Origin: Puccinia triticina | Taxonomy: Eukaryota > Basidiomycota > Pucciniomycetes > Pucciniales > Pucciniaceae | Reading direction: 5' to 3' | Length of the DNA stretch: 64,000 nucleotides | NCBI RefSeq assembly: GCF_026914185.1 | Contig: NC_070563.1 | Location: forward strand, 3,679,001-3,743,000 | Shown here: piece by piece, positions 1 to 11,891 of the stretch | How the letters are laid out: every line of letters begins with the position of its first letter | How positions within the stretch are numbered: position 1 is the first letter of the stretch | The notes under the pieces: generated by a model | What the model was told of the DNA's origin: nothing | What the model saw: only the letters and a program-made list of their open reading frames with translations | Database searches by the model: none | Translations under genes and position numbers: made by a program

Positions 1-2
1 GC

Positions 3-1361
3 AGATTTGTCAAGTTCAAAGCTCGCCTCTGCGCTCAAGGCAGCGCTCAACAGGAAGGTAGGGACGTCAACAAAACGTACGCCCCCACCGGTCGTCCTTC
101 AGTTCTTTGCGCATCGCTATCTTTTGGTGTCAATGCCAAGATGGATATCCACCAGATGGACGTTCGTAATGCCTTTCTCAATGGCACCCTAGACGAGGAA
201 ATCTATCTTCAATGCCCGGCCGGTTTATCCATTCCTCCCGGACACTGTCTAAAACTCAAGAAATCTATCTACGGCTTAAAACAGGCTCCTAGGGTTTGGT
301 ACAAGTCTCTATTGGCATTCTTTGAGTCTATCAATTTCTCTCCCTCGCCCGCTGATGTGTGCCTATTCGTGTCCAACGTTCCTGGTTGGACATGCTTGGT
401 TCATGTGTATGTTGATGACATGGCCATCATAAGTCACGACGTCGAACGATTCAAGAAACTCGTCAATTCTCGGTTTCTCATGGACGACTTGGGCCCTGCA
501 AGTTCTCTTCTTGGCATGAAGATCACTCGCTTCCTGGATCACATCACTCTCTCTCAAGAACTTCACACGGAAGCTTTGCTTCAAGAGCACGGTCTCAATG
601 TCGCCCGCACGGTTGCAACTCCCATGGTTCCTAACACCCGCCTCGTCCCCGCCAATTACCAAGAGCGTCAGCAATTTCTCGCTCTTGGCGTTAACTACAG
701 GCGTGCGGTTGGTTCCCTGAATTATCTCTCAGTATCAACTCGTCCAGACATCGCATTCACGGTTTCTCAACTTTCTCAACATCTCGAAAATCCAGGCATG
801 AATCATTGGAGAGCCTTGATTCATCTTCTTTGTTACCTATGTGGCACCAAGAACTTTGGTATCAAAATTGGCGGAGGCGATGGCATCTTCCGCGTCTATA
901 CTGACGCCGATTGGGCAAACTGCCCGTCCAGTCGCCGATCGTACTGCGGCTACTTCGTCACCTGCGGCGACGCAATCATATCGTGGAAATCAAAGAAGCA
1001 GTCATCGGTAGCCACTTCCACCACCGAGGCCGAGTACCGAGGCCTTTACGATGGTACTCAAGAAGCTGTCTGGTTGGAATCCTTGATGCAATCAATTGAA
1101 GGCAAGTCAATTTATCCGATTCAAATCAAAACCAACAATCAAGCCGCTCTGGCCCTCAGCAAAAATCCAATCGCAAACTCTCGACTCAAACACATTGACG
1201 TGAAATATCACTTCACCCGTGACGCTGTTGAAAAGAAATGGGTTACAATTTCCTACATCTCGACCACCAACATGCCCGCAGATGGTCTCACCAAATCGCT
1301 TGCAAAACCAAAACACATCTCCTTTATCAACCACCTCAAGATGAAGAGCATCGACAAGTGA
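3..1361 (+). pseudogene. Ty1/copia element C1: reverse transcriptase and RNase H, 5' part outside window
   Basis: The reading frame is open from the left edge and stops with TGA at 1359-1361, so this is the 3' part of a copia pol. It starts inside the RT domain (ARLCAQG, then TYAPTGRPS), has the RT active-site motif VYVDDMA near base 405, the conserved RPDIAFTVSQLSQHL block, and RNase H with YTDADWANC, STTEAEYR and the tail HIDVKYHFTRD. The order RT then RNase H with nothing after it is copia, not gypsy, where integrase follows. It makes new element DNA from RNA in cytoplasmic particles. No stop or frameshift is seen in this part, unlike C2 and C3, so it is the best-preserved RT here, but gag, protease and integrase lie off-window and autonomy cannot be judged. 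A G-run (acgacgggggg) ends at 1381 and is the likely polypurine tract. Confidence 0.93.
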
Positions 1362-1381
1362 AGCTAGTCAACGACGGGGGG

Positions 1382-1756
1382 TATTAGCATATCTATAGTA
1401 TTAGCATCCATATAGCTATAGTCTCACATTGTAGTCCGCAGCATTGTCCTGAAACCTAGATTGTATTTACTTAAACTAGTTTCTTTCCACATAACTGTTT
1501 CCTCATTCATCTATTGTTTCAAGAACCGTTCGCCCTGCTCACTCAAGACTGCAACCTCTTAGGTCCGTTTCCTAGTTTCATTTCATTGTCACCTTATTCA
1601 CTCCTTTCTCATACTTGTTCCTGTTAGGTTTGTCTTGTTGCTCCTGTCGCCGCCGCTGTCCGCTGTCCGCTTGCTTGCTCACAAGCTCCTCAAACTCCAA
1701 AGACTTTTCGTCTTATACCATCAACCGCGATAGGTAGCAGAACCTCAGCGTTTACA
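1382..1756 (+). repeat. Putative 3' LTR of copia C1
   Basis: The sequence directly after the polypurine run begins TATTAGCATATC, close to the usual TGTTAGCA-type LTR start but with TA in place of TG. It is TC-rich, as LTR leaders are. A possible end is TTTACA at 1751-1756. The partner LTR is outside the window, so neither edge can be proven. Confidence 0.4.
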
Positions 1757-2539
1757 AGGTTCCCTGGGACATGAAGCTTTTCCTTTCAACATCTTTGCAA
1801 TCATAAAAACCCCCCAAAACATTTTTTCTTTCATTTCTAAGGATTTGCTCCTTGGCAAAAGTGTGCGGCTCCAGGACTTCAAGGCATGTCCTGAGTGCGT
1901 TTAGGGTAAAGGGATGTGTTTGCCTAAACTATAGACATACCTAAATCATTTTTCACAGACACAGTTCCATCCTCACGCCTATGAATGGCCCTTGCCAACT
2001 GTGTTGTGGAGGCCCAGACCCCACCACAATTTTCTACAGTGTTCCTTTCTTATCTCTATCTATCTTTCATCTGTAATTAGCATTCAAATTCACACCATAT
2101 CATTTTGTGGAGATGTTTGGTGTTAAGAAGAATGACAGTTTCTCATAATTTTCTTCCTCTTACATAAATACCTCCTCAGCTGTAATGAAAATTGCACCTT
2201 TTTTGTGAGAAATTTGATATACCATACACATTTTCAGTTTTTCCAGGTTTGGATAAATGGCTGGATAACTGGTCTCAAAAATCAAAATCAAGCTTCTGGA
2301 GAGAATGCATTGTACAAAGCTGTGAATCAATTTACTGCTGATTGGCTTCTATATGCATATTTTTGGTATCCAAAAGATATAAATGGTAACATGTCCATTG
2401 GCCTCATAATTCATGCTCTCTCCACGGGTATCTCTTTGAATCTGTAGCCAGTGTTAATTCCTTAATTTTGAAAAACCCAAACCTATTTGTGGTACCATAA
2501 TTTGCAATTGGCTCCAACACTATATCCCATGAGAGTGCA
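1757..2539. other. AT-rich stretch without a recognised gene; one exon-like segment
   Basis: No conserved family was recognised. A segment at 2247-2385 is open in one frame, preceded by a pyrimidine tract with CAG and followed by a GTAAC donor. It encodes a W/Y-rich run (VWINGWITGL, LLYAYFWYPK). Because it lies just upstream of a Helitron-like 3' end it could be a captured exon. This is only a suggestion. Confidence 0.3.
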
Positions 2540-2564
2540 GCGGCGAAGCCGCCTTGGCCTCTAG
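2540..2564 (+). mobile_element. Helitron-like 3' terminus (hairpin plus CTAG)
   Basis: GCGGC-GAA-GCCGC forms a GC hairpin at 2540-2552, followed 8 bases later by CTAG at 2561-2564 and a T. Helitron 3' ends have a short GC hairpin about 10 nt before CTRR, inserted next to T. The same block (hairpin, CTTGGCCTCTAGT) recurs at 13357 and 18476. The 5' TC end was not located. Confidence 0.6.
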
Positions 2565-2565
2565 T

Positions 2566-2970
2566 AATATACACCACGGGGCGCCTTTCTGGAAAGGCGC
2601 TACATCCCGTGGATGTTCCTGATTGAGAAGCATCCAGAGGATGCCCAGGGAGCATCCAGAGGATGCCCAGGGAACATCCAGCGGATGGTGGTGCGCTGAG
2701 CATCACTTGGACGCTTGCGGAAGCGTCCAAGTGATACTTGGCACTCAGCAATGTCAACTGGACATCAAAAAACACCGTCCAGCGGACACTCCAGATTGAG
2801 AGTGTCCAATGGACATCTTAACAGTCCTGAAAGTTGAGCATCCATCGGACACTCCATCCAAAGTGTCCGATGGACACAAACCACTCTTGGTTGAGTATCC
2901 AATGGACACCAAACAACCCTGTAACGCGGGCATCTTAGCAGGAGTGTCCCAGTTTGGTCAAGTTGTGGGG
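2566..2970. repeat. Dyad-rich repeat, copy 1 (GGATGTCC family)
   Basis: Begins with a hairpin (GGCGCCTTTCTGGAAAGGCGC) and then holds many short dyads such as CATCCAGAGGATG and GTGTCCGATGGACAC. A related tract, in the opposite orientation, is at 10345-10700; both have a CACCACGGG/CCCGTGGTG edge. No coding potential is credible; open frames here only reflect the repeat. Confidence 0.6.
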
Positions 2971-3540
2971 GCGCGCCCCCCGCCGTAGGAGAACAAGGCT
3001 GCACAGAAGCCGCTGTAAAAACCTTTATTCTCGTCAGAATTCTTTATAACCTAGATCAATCGAAAGGGAAGATCCAGGCGAGTGTTTTGAGCTTCCCGAA
3101 CCGGTATAGGATTCAGCGGAAGTTGTCTTTCGCAAGAAGAAAGGAAAACAACCAGTATAAAACCTGCTCTTCTCCACAAAATTATCTGCAACCACAGCCA
3201 ATCGAAAGATGAGATCTAGGCGGTTAATTTGAGCTAATAATAATTGGATAATGTTGAGGGGAAGGTGTATTTTTCAGGGTTTGAAGTTTGGTCAAGTGAC
3301 TATTGGAGGCGCGCGCGTTGCTGTTAGAACAAAAGGCTGGAAATAAAGCGCTGTAAAAACTGCGCTGTTCCACGGAAACCTATAAAAATTGCATCATTAG
3401 AAAGAAGAGATTTGCGCGCTTCTTTTGAGAAACTAAAATATAGATAAAGTTCAGCGGAACTGGGCCTCCGTGAGGTATGAAATTGATAATGTGGGTGAGT
3501 TGAAAAAAAGCAACCATCAGCCCCCCCCACCCATTCAATA
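2971..3540. repeat. Diverged tandem segment of about 170-bp units
   Basis: Keywords recur in order: TTTGGTCAAG (2954, 3288), GCTGTAAAAAC (3012, 3349), CAGCGGAA (3115, 3451) and CCTATAAAA-like strings, spaced about 337 bases, with a weaker half-period copy between. GC-rich patches (GGGGGCGCGCCCCCCGCCG) sit at the start. No gene is seen. Confidence 0.4.
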
Positions 3541-3712
3541 ATTTTTGTTATGTAATTATTCTTATTTTATGTTATGTTTGGATGTTTTGGAGCAAAAAAT
3601 CAGCACCTAGTCAAGCCTCTAATAAAACTGCACGCATCTTTGTCGACACAAATTATGAGCAGCATTATAACTAAAAGGAAAAATAGGAAGAACAATATCA
3701 CATTGGTTAAAG

Positions 3713-6700
3713 CTAAATAGGATCATCAACATCATTTTCATCTTCTCCCCCCACATTATTTTTCTCAAATTCAAAGTGATGTAGACCCCAGTTTTCTAAG
3801 CCATCTAAAACACACTGAACCATGTCTTGATTGGAAATCTGGGGCAAATCAGTTTGAGAAATTTGATGATGCTGAAAAGGGTCATGAAATGATGCGGTGT
3901 TGATCACAAAGTGTCTGTTGTCGGTGTGTTCAACTTGAGCGGTTTTGATTTCCGTTTCTTGGCGCTCTATTTGTGCTGGTTGGGTATTCTTGATTGGGCA
4001 GTTTCCTCGTTTGCAATTATGCTGAACATTGATGCAAGCTTGCACATCCTGGGAAAAAAGTATAAAAGTGAGTTGTTTGATACAACCTCATTATTCAACA
4101 TCCCAGTACTCACTCTGACATTGAAATACTGCTTAGTCTTTGTCCGGCATATTTCCCGCATTGAATAAAGCTCATTGATTCCCATCAGCTTGAAATGATT
4201 AAAATGGATGTAGAACTTTGACCTTGCAGTTGAATATTGTTCCCACAATGATTCAACTGATCCAACAAGTAATTTTGAGCCATGTTGCGGAATCTGTAAC
4301 AATCAGGTGGATCAATACATGATGGTAAATGGTTAAAATGCAAAATTAATTCCCAAAAATATAAAAGTGACTCACCACAATAAAACATCCTCTCTGCAAC
4401 ATTTCATGTTGTTTTATTTGAACTTGGTGAACCTGTCAGATTCTGTTGCTTGAGCAGTGTTTGATTAACTGTTGAGGTACTTCAAGCAGGTCTTCTTTAG
4501 GAACTTTGGTGTTTTTCGCAAAAGGATACTGCTGGGGCGGGAGCGGATTTGCAGTGGAGAAGTTGTAACCCAAAGACTTGCGGATGACATCATTGTTTTG
4601 GAAAATCTGGAGTACTTCTTGAGCGGCTGTTGAATAGGTCTGAGTTGAATGATCATACATATAACCGCCGGAGAGAAGAAACCGCAGTACGTAATAATTA
4701 TCAAAAGTGATGGCAATATCTCGTCCTGGGCTTTGTCTGTTTGAGTGGATTGATGCGTTTTGTAATACACCATTGAAAGATTCAAACTTTTCAGTGGAAA
4801 AAAGAGTTGCTGGTCCAAATCGAAGAATTGATTCGGGAAGATGAAGAAGGTGGTGGAATTTTGGTTTGTTGACCCATTGCGCAGTAGTTTTGATGGCATG
4901 ATAAATGAAATTCCTGATGTAAGCCTTCAGATGCTTTTGGTATTCGTCCATGTTATTGATTTTTGTAACAAAAATAAATGGCACAAGTTGACAGAGTGCC
5001 GTCCAGATTTCTTTGCGCGCAGGAGTCAGAAAATCGAAAAAAATAAAAGGAGCGGCTTGAACAAGAATCTTAAATTCTTTTCCGACTAGACTTTTGATGT
5101 GAGTGACAAACGATTTTCCGTTGATGGGTGGAATGTTCAAGCCTAGAGTGTTGAATGATTGGAGCCGCGCCGCCAGTTCAGATTTTTGATTGGGTTTCAT
5201 ATTTTTTCCGGAAAGTACATCCCTCGCCAGGTACTTGACAAATCCAAGAAGAGCAACATGGAGTACTTCAACTGGAGTATCCTTAACACCATCAAAGCCT
5301 GAAAAATAAGTTCACAGAGGTAAGTGTGGGGTTTTTCAGTGAAAAGCACAAAGCCCAAATGGCAGTAGGAAGGGAGATCACTGCAGACAAACCTTCAAGC
5401 GCCAAAATGGAATTAAACAATCTCTCTGGTTGATTTTCTTCCAGATTTTCCATCAGTTCTCTAATTCGCACATTGTTCTTGGATTCTTCCAAAAACCGGT
5501 TGTTGAGTGAGTCAGTGAGGCCCCATTCGCGCTTCTTTCGAATAAACTCGGCGTGACTTTTCTCAATTGCAGAACAGTACAATTCGTAGGTCCTTTCTTG
5601 CGTGAGACGCCAAGTCCGTTCATTTCCTGTGGCCTAAAATCGCCACAAAGACACATCAGAAAAATATTTTAGATACATAAATAAATCTCCGCAAAAAGGT
5701 AAACTTGCCTCAGATCCATCAGGATTAATCCGCAAGAATTGTTGAACATAATCCAATGTTTTCCGCTGATCCTTTCCTTCGGCGTGTAAGGTGCACATTC
5801 GACAAGGATTCAACGAGCTTCCAGGATTTGGTGTGTTGGTGATCTCGGCATGCATCGGAGAGTCGCCCAAAAAAGAAAAGACCAGTCCAGTCACCAAAAC
5901 TTCCTGCATGATATGTGAATCGAATGCCACAAAACCGTCTTTTTTAATTTCACTAGTCGCCCAAAAAAGAAAAGACCAGTCCAGTCACCAAAACTTCCTG
6001 CATGATATGTGAATCGAATGCCACAAAACCGTCTTTTGTAATTTCACTACAAATAAAAATAAAACTGGGATCAAAAGAGAACAGTAATACTCACTACATT
6101 TCACCAACTATTGGCGCCAAGAGTTCCAATGCTGAAGCACGATTTGAGGTGGAGAGAAAGTGGCAGTTGTATTCTTGATTGGATAATTTTGGCGGGAGAC
6201 CGGCAAGTGTAAAATAAAAAGATATGTGTTTGTTGAATTTCTTGGACACATTCCCGGAAGTATCATCACAATATAGGGTGATTGGAACATGTCGGATAAT
6301 TCTTCCGTCCGCCGTTTTGCGCCAAGGGTTGGGGAAATTGAGCTTTGTCTGATTGTTCTGACCGTCATCTTCTGTGTAATCATAGAAGAGATATTTTTCA
6401 GCCATGTATAAAAATATGATTGTGATTTAATATCTGGAAAAAAACAGGAGGGAAAAAACCACATACCATAAATTGAATTAGCACATGCTTGAGAGATTTT
6501 TATACCATTAATTTCAATGCTCTTGTAGCATTTATTGAATTCACTTGTTGGGACCACTAGAAGCTTGGGGTGGTTAAACTTAATATCTTGAGGGATTTTC
6601 ATCTTCATTAAATTTTTCTTATTTTTAGTAAAGGGTTCAAATTCAGGTGCGATGCATTTGGAATAAAGTTGAGAATCTTGTGAATAAAAGTAAATGGGAA

Positions 6701-7953
6701 TTATAATTAAGCCAGATGATAATTCTACAGGTTCGAATAGATAAAAATGATCTCCTTTGACTTCACACATGGGAGCCCGATGGGGTGGTGCCAACTCCTT
6801 GAGCCACTTCTTTGATTGGGAGAATTTGAAAATGTTGTGATTGGCCATTTCTGGATAATAATCTATGTGCGGGCTAACTAGTGGGTTGGCCAAGTCCTTT
6901 TTTCAGAGGAAAAAAAATGTTCAATTAATCATTTGGAAGACCCATTTATAATCACTGCATTAATTACAACATTAATAATTTAAATGTCTTCCAGGGAACC
7001 ACACCAACAAAACCAATTTCTTATAATCTCTTGCCTTACCTGGGATAAAATTCCTTTGAGGCTGAGGGAAAAACAAGGGGTCCCAAAAGGACTCTGCTCG
7101 GTTTTCAGTTGAGTCTGGAGCAGCTTTCGGATGCGGATGCGGGCGCCACGGACGGTTGCCCAGGCTGGCAGGCGGATGTCACAGATGGTCATTGCCGCTC
7201 AAATCTTGTTGTATATGGCTCGCGAGATCATCGAGTGCGTGTGACCGATTAATAGTGAACCAACGAGCTCCTGCGTATTGAATCAGAAAATAAGGTGAGC
7301 CATCTTTCACATTTTCATTTTCCTTTTATGCGGCAATTGTGTCTTCAGACACGCGTACTGACCATCTTATTATTGAAAGGGAACCACTTCGCCGCTTCTG
7401 CTGGATCGACCTCCTCTTCCTGGTGTCCTGGACCATCAAACATGGCGGCATCCTCCTGGCGAAGGATTTCCTCCAGCTCCGCATCAATCAGATCTTGAAG
7501 GCTGATTTCGTCATCGATATTCAACCGCGTGAAGAATGGCAATTCCTGAAGTCGTGCGGTTGCAGCCATAGCGTCCAGGTCATCTTGATGATTGTAAGTT
7601 TCTCGATTCTCGCTGAGGTCGCCATAAGTATCTTGCACCTCCGGCTGAGATGGGCTGTCTTCCAATCCTGCCTCGTATTTTTCACGCAATTTCCTTGCGG
7701 TTTCCTTGTCGTGCCCACGAAGATTTTCCCGATGAAGCTTCCCCAAGGCGTGATGACGAACGCTTAAAAATTCGCCCCCCTGACACAAATCACACCTCCA
7801 AACCGTCCGACTGTCTCTGTTCCGCAATCTGGAATGGAAAAAAGCAGGTACTTTTTCTGTAAAATGGATCATCATCAGCAAAGGTTTGGGTACAAAGAAA
7901 AAACAGAAATCTTTGGAGCTGACGAGATTTTGTATCCATCTTGATGCCGCCAA
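3713..7953 (-). pseudogene. Plavaka-type (CACTA superfamily) transposase, multi-exon, decayed
   Basis: Read on the minus strand the exons come in family order. An N-terminal C2H2-like finger (WRCDLCQ..HHALGKLH) lies near 7800-7700. Next is SLLIGHTHSMISRAIYN at about 7270-7210, then NPLVSPHIDYYPE (6890), then DVPITLYCDDTSGN/HISFYFTLAGLPP-type sequence (6405-6094), then VFSFLGDSPMHAEITNTPNP and NPCRMCTLH (5900-5780). KFHHLLHLPESILRFGP and FSTEKFESFNGV follow at 4870-4770, and the C-terminal block CINVQHNCKRGNC at 4045-3713. Such transposases cut and paste fungal CACTA elements. Clear donors and acceptors exist (CAGGTAAGG near 7041, CCAG near 6430), but the gene is broken: TGA at 7201-7199 where family alignment expects Arg, a frame break at the exon near 6410, stops between 4436 and 4302, and a 94-bp tandem duplication at 5861-6048. 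The upstream limit is approximate. No matching TIRs were found. Confidence 0.85.
5861..6048. repeat. 94-bp tandem duplication across a Plavaka exon start
   Basis: Bases 5861-5954 and 5955-6048 are near-identical (one T/G difference seen). On the minus strand each unit carries the pyrimidine/AG acceptor and the first part of the exon that begins DGFVAFDSHIMQ. The duplication therefore repeats a splice acceptor plus exon start. Confidence 0.85.
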
Positions 7954-8218
7954 ACTTTAGTGTCTTTGGATTCAAATCACGAGTGGTGTTAGTGGTGCAG
8001 GTGGTCTGGAGCTCGCTGTGGAAGGGGTTAGCATGAGTGAGTTGGGGGGCTGCCCGCCTGCAAAATCCATTCTCAGAGTGGTTTTTAACTTCCGCCGAGC
8101 TCGCCCCCTCCCCTTGAGCGACTTCCTTCCTCTTGACCATTCCTGCTCTTGAACATCCACCTCGCTCTTGACAACTCCCCCGGTTCTTGACCACCAAGCA
8201 ATATTCCCCCCAACTGAG

Positions 8219-10098
8219 ATGGCCCCAATCCGAACCCCGCGTCTGAGGCTTCCGGCGAGATTCAACCGATCTCAGAAACTTCCGGACAAGGCTGTCAACG
8301 GTGAGAGTCGACCAATTTTCTTGGCTCTTGCTTTTATCATCAAATATACTGACCTTTCATGATCCCTTGTATCCATACCCAGCCCCAAAAGCTTCGCGTG
8401 TTCAAAAGAAAAGTCGCCGTGAGCCCAGTCCGCCACCACCTCCGCCCCGATTGAGTTCACTTGGTGAAGACAGCGACAATGACGATGGAGGAGACCCAAA
8501 GAAGATTCAAGATTCTAGCCCTCTCGATTCCGACCAAGGTAGAGCTGCTAGCAATTGCATCAATCCTCATGAGCCAGCTGATCTCGCGCTAGACCCAGAG
8601 ATTGAGAGGTTGGATGAGCAGTTCCACAAGGAAAACCCCGCGCGGCAGGCTGCTCAGCATCCACCTGCGAAGACCACGAATGAATCTGCCGCAACCACCG
8701 GGACCGAAATAGAATCGCTGGCCGACTTCGTGACCAAGTTTGGTGAGGTTACCGAACAGCTTGATCCAAAGCACTTTGAAGCTGCTGTGGCCATTCTCAA
8801 GGTATGTATTTATGCTTCTTTTTTGATCTGTGGCTGATCTCGGTGAGTTGGCCGTACAAAAAGGCGCCAGGAGCTGCAGTGACCTACCTGGTCTATCGAG
8901 AAATGCTACGCCAACAGCATGGCGCGCAAACCACCGCCAACTCAGATATTGCTCCCAACAGAACGGAAAAAGACACTTTTCCCGTCAAAGCGCCGGCGGC
9001 CAAGCGATCCCAATACAGCCAAGTTTTGATGGTGAGCACGCATCCCCAGCCCCTATATTAAAATTTACAGGCTAATTTTTTCACTGTTTACTTCAGGATC
9101 GGATCCGCGAATTAACCAAGCAAGCTTTCTTGGAACCAAACATCCTGACCTATACGTGCAGACGTTCCAAACCCCGCGCAGGTGATCAGTCGTTATTATC
9201 AATCACATTGGTATGTTTTTTTTTTTTTCTATTTTAATATCCATTGGACGGAGTCAAGTGCGATTCTGAGCATGAATCTTCTTAACAGAAAAAGCTTCAC
9301 GAACTCCCCCTTGATTTCCGCATGAGGGAGTTCCCCGCAGGTGTCATCAACGGCAAAGACACCGATGCCCAGAAGGATTTTGTGGCTCAGGTGCGCGAGG
9401 TTCAGGCCAAGGTTCGGTACTCTGTCCGCGACATGCTACTCACGAACATCATGACCGCAAACAAGGATGAATTCATTGAAGACATCGAGGTGCCCGATTG
9501 TCACACACTTGTGAACAACATCTACCACTACCTCCAGCCTGTCGGGGCCACCGATCCAACGGCTCCGATCCTCTTTGTCACCCAAGTCTCCCACATGAGG
9601 TTACAGACGATCGATCTTGTCCTAAACCCAACCGTCAAAAAAACCTCGCAATGGAAGATCATTGGACAAAAAGCCCAAGAGGTGGCATCTCGTGGATCCG
9701 ATTATTGTGCTGCGTATGTTTTTTTTTCTGTTTGATTTTGTTATGATATGATACCTTGAATCTAATCAGATCAATTTCATACAATATTGCAGATGGGGGA
9801 AAGCAATCCTTGTCAAGGACCATGCCATCTTTGGCAAGAAAAAGACGTTTGGCAAAATTTTGGCCGAAAACTTGGTGGCTATGCCCACCGAAGATGATGT
9901 GCAACATCAACTTGAACAACACCTACGAGCCGGTAATACCTCCGTCTGACTTGGCCCATCCCACGCAAAATACTAGCAGCAACAACACAAACAGGAATCT
10001 TCGGCAAGCCTGATTATCGCCAGCTCATCTTGCCGTATTTTCTGGAACCAATTTTGGCGCACATGCAAACACATGTTATTGAAATCTTTTTTTGGTAA
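8219..10098 (+). CDS. Seven-exon gene of unknown function, divergent partner of the Plavaka gene
   Basis: I do not recognise the family. The best model has exons 8219-8300, 8383-8801, 8864-9031, 9097-9210, 9289-9713, 9793-9932 and 9995-10098, giving 483 residues with no stop or frameshift. All six introns are GT..AG and 62-82 nt long, and phases match at every junction. The N-terminus is Arg/Lys-rich (residues 1-27). A Pro- and Asp-rich region follows (PPPPPP, EDSDNDDGGD), then a more globular C-terminal half with LPLDFRMREFPAGVI, VRYSVRDMLL and WGKAILVKDHAIFGKKKTFGK. No signal peptide, zinc knuckle or membrane segment is seen. It starts about 270 bp from the Plavaka N-terminal exon and runs the other way, the arrangement expected of a two-gene CACTA element, so a transposition accessory role (TNP1-like) is my inference. 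A host gene captured or flanked by the element is the alternative. Confidence 0.8.
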
Positions 10099-10344
10099 TT
10101 TGTTTTGTTTCTTTGACTCATTAAAATTGTGATTGGTTGTTTTTTGTTCTTTTGTTCTTGGGTATTTGATGATTCTTTGTTTTATTTCGACTGTTAAAAG
10201 CTTTATCCTAGCCAAAAAAAAGTTTACTGTAGATAATCACAATGTCATGTTAATTTACCACTAAATTTAGAATCAGCAATTTAGTTTACCCAATGTAAAT
10301 TACGATTGAAATTAAAATTAGTTAGTGGACCAAGAATAACTGCC
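10099..10344. other. AT-rich spacer
   Basis: T- and A-run rich sequence after the seven-exon gene. It may hold the terminus of the Plavaka element, but no inverted match to the 3000-3710 side was found by eye. Confidence 0.4.
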
Positions 10345-10700
10345 CGCAGCAGAGGTAGTGTAAGTGTGGATCAAAACAGATGAAAATCTGCTGGTGGACA
10401 AATATCCATCGGACACAGGATCAGATGTTAAATGGACATCCAGCTTGGGATATGCCAGCAAAGCTATATCTCTCTGTCCGGCGGACATGCACTTGGATGT
10501 TTACCATACATCCAGCAAACATCCACTGGATACTTAGCTGGGATACATCTGTATCCATCATGAAGAGTAACCTCCCGCAGATGTTTCCTGCCCTGCAAGA
10601 GCCGGATGTCCAGGGACATCTCCAAAAGGGTGTCCCATGGACATCCGGCACGACCCGTGGTGTACATAACACAAAAGTGAAAATCCAATTGTCATAAAAT
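10345..10700. repeat. Dyad-rich repeat, copy 2 (GGATGTCC family)
   Basis: Short dyads built on GGACATCC/GGATGTCC recur (CCGGATGTCC, GGACATCCGG, CATCCAGC). The right edge CCCGTGGTGTACATAACA mirrors the left edge of the copy at 2566. It sits between the Plavaka locus and the Harbinger element. Confidence 0.55.
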
Positions 10701-10838
10701 CAATCATGCAACCAGCATATTTATGACAGGTCTGTTTGGCGTGTCCACTCAATAATCATATAGTACTAATTTGTTACAAGTCTGTTTGGCAAACCAAAAT
10801 TCACTCGGTGTCATACACACTCATCACCATCCCTCACA

Positions 10839-11890
10839 ATGTCGCCTCCCAGCATGCTTCAAAAAAAAAAACAGTACCAGCTCCAACAAAAGAGGATGGC
10901 ACTTTTCATCATTATCCTGATTGGCCTCCGTCAGTGGTCGAAGACAATCAAACATCCGTACAACAATAGCATCTTAACGGGTCATGAATATGTTAGATAC
11001 ATCCTGAACAGTAACCGACTACGAGCTCAGGCCATGTTCCAAATCTCAATTGATGTTTTCAGAATCTGTTTGGACGAGCTGCTTTCAATTGATAGTGAAC
11101 CAGTCTCAAGGCTAGTAAGCATGAATGAACAGTTGGCAATCTTCCTCTACATTGTTGGACAAAACGCGACCAACCGGCAAGCTCAAGATCGTTTCCAGCA
11201 TAGTGGCGAGACCATCTCTCGCATTTTCCACCACATCATCTATCTCTTGCTCCAGCTGCAGAGCAAGTACATTGTTTCTCCTCCTCGCGACGTTGGGCAC
11301 AAATCTATCCTCAATAACCCAAAGTTTATGCCGTTCTTCAAAAGGTGTATTGGGGCAATGGACGGGTTCCACGTCCCAGCAAGCGTACCTGAACACATGG
11401 CCGGCCCTTATTGTAATCGCAAAGGAGGATTATCACAAAATGTCCTCGGTGTCGTAGACTTCAACATGAAATTTACATACATGATGGTTGGCTGGGAGGG
11501 GTCTGCTCACGACTCAAGAGTTCTTGGAAGCGCCATGGCCAAGGACTTCAGAATCCCGAACGGCTCTTTCTACCTCGCCGATGCCGGGTACTCCCTCTCA
11601 AAGGGTATTCTTGTTCTGTGCCGAGGGGTTTGCTATCACTTGCGCGAAAATGCACAGGCAGGAAAACGGTATGATTCCTAGCTTTCTGTTTTCATTGGCT
11701 TAGTTGCTTATTAAGATGATGTTGTCAGGCCAGCAAACAAAGAAGAACTTTATAACCTCAGGCATTCAATTCTTTGTAACGTCGTTGAGCGAACGTTTGG
11801 CACATGGAAGAAACGCTTCATCATGAAAACCGTTTGCGCAGATAGATTGATAATGAGAGTTTTATCAGCAGAAGAAATACATGATAGCTT
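10839..11890 (+). pseudogene. Harbinger (HARBI1-like) DDE transposase, 3' end damaged
   Basis: ATG at 10839 opens a 276-residue exon. It carries the DDE nuclease motifs GAMDGFH (Asp at residue 175), GSAHDSR (Asp225) and FYLADAGY (Asp248). Exon 1 ends at 11668 and an intron 11669-11728 (GTATGA..TCAG) leads in phase to RPANKEELYNLRHS and NVVERTFGTWKKRF, which supplies the catalytic Glu (codon 11787-11789). The family cleaves at TWA sites and works with a SANT/Myb-like partner encoded in the same element. After KKRF the sequence no longer looks like the usual C-terminal helices and LHN block, although the frame stays open to 12092. That stretch overlaps the better-looking minus-strand partner gene, so I place the real end near 11880 and infer a deletion between the two genes. 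Confidence 0.85.
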
Positions 11891-11891
11891 T

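Noticed and set aside
7790..8197. 135-codon minus frame between the Plavaka gene and the seven-exon gene
   Set aside because: Mostly leader/intron sequence; only its last residues may be a short first Plavaka exon.
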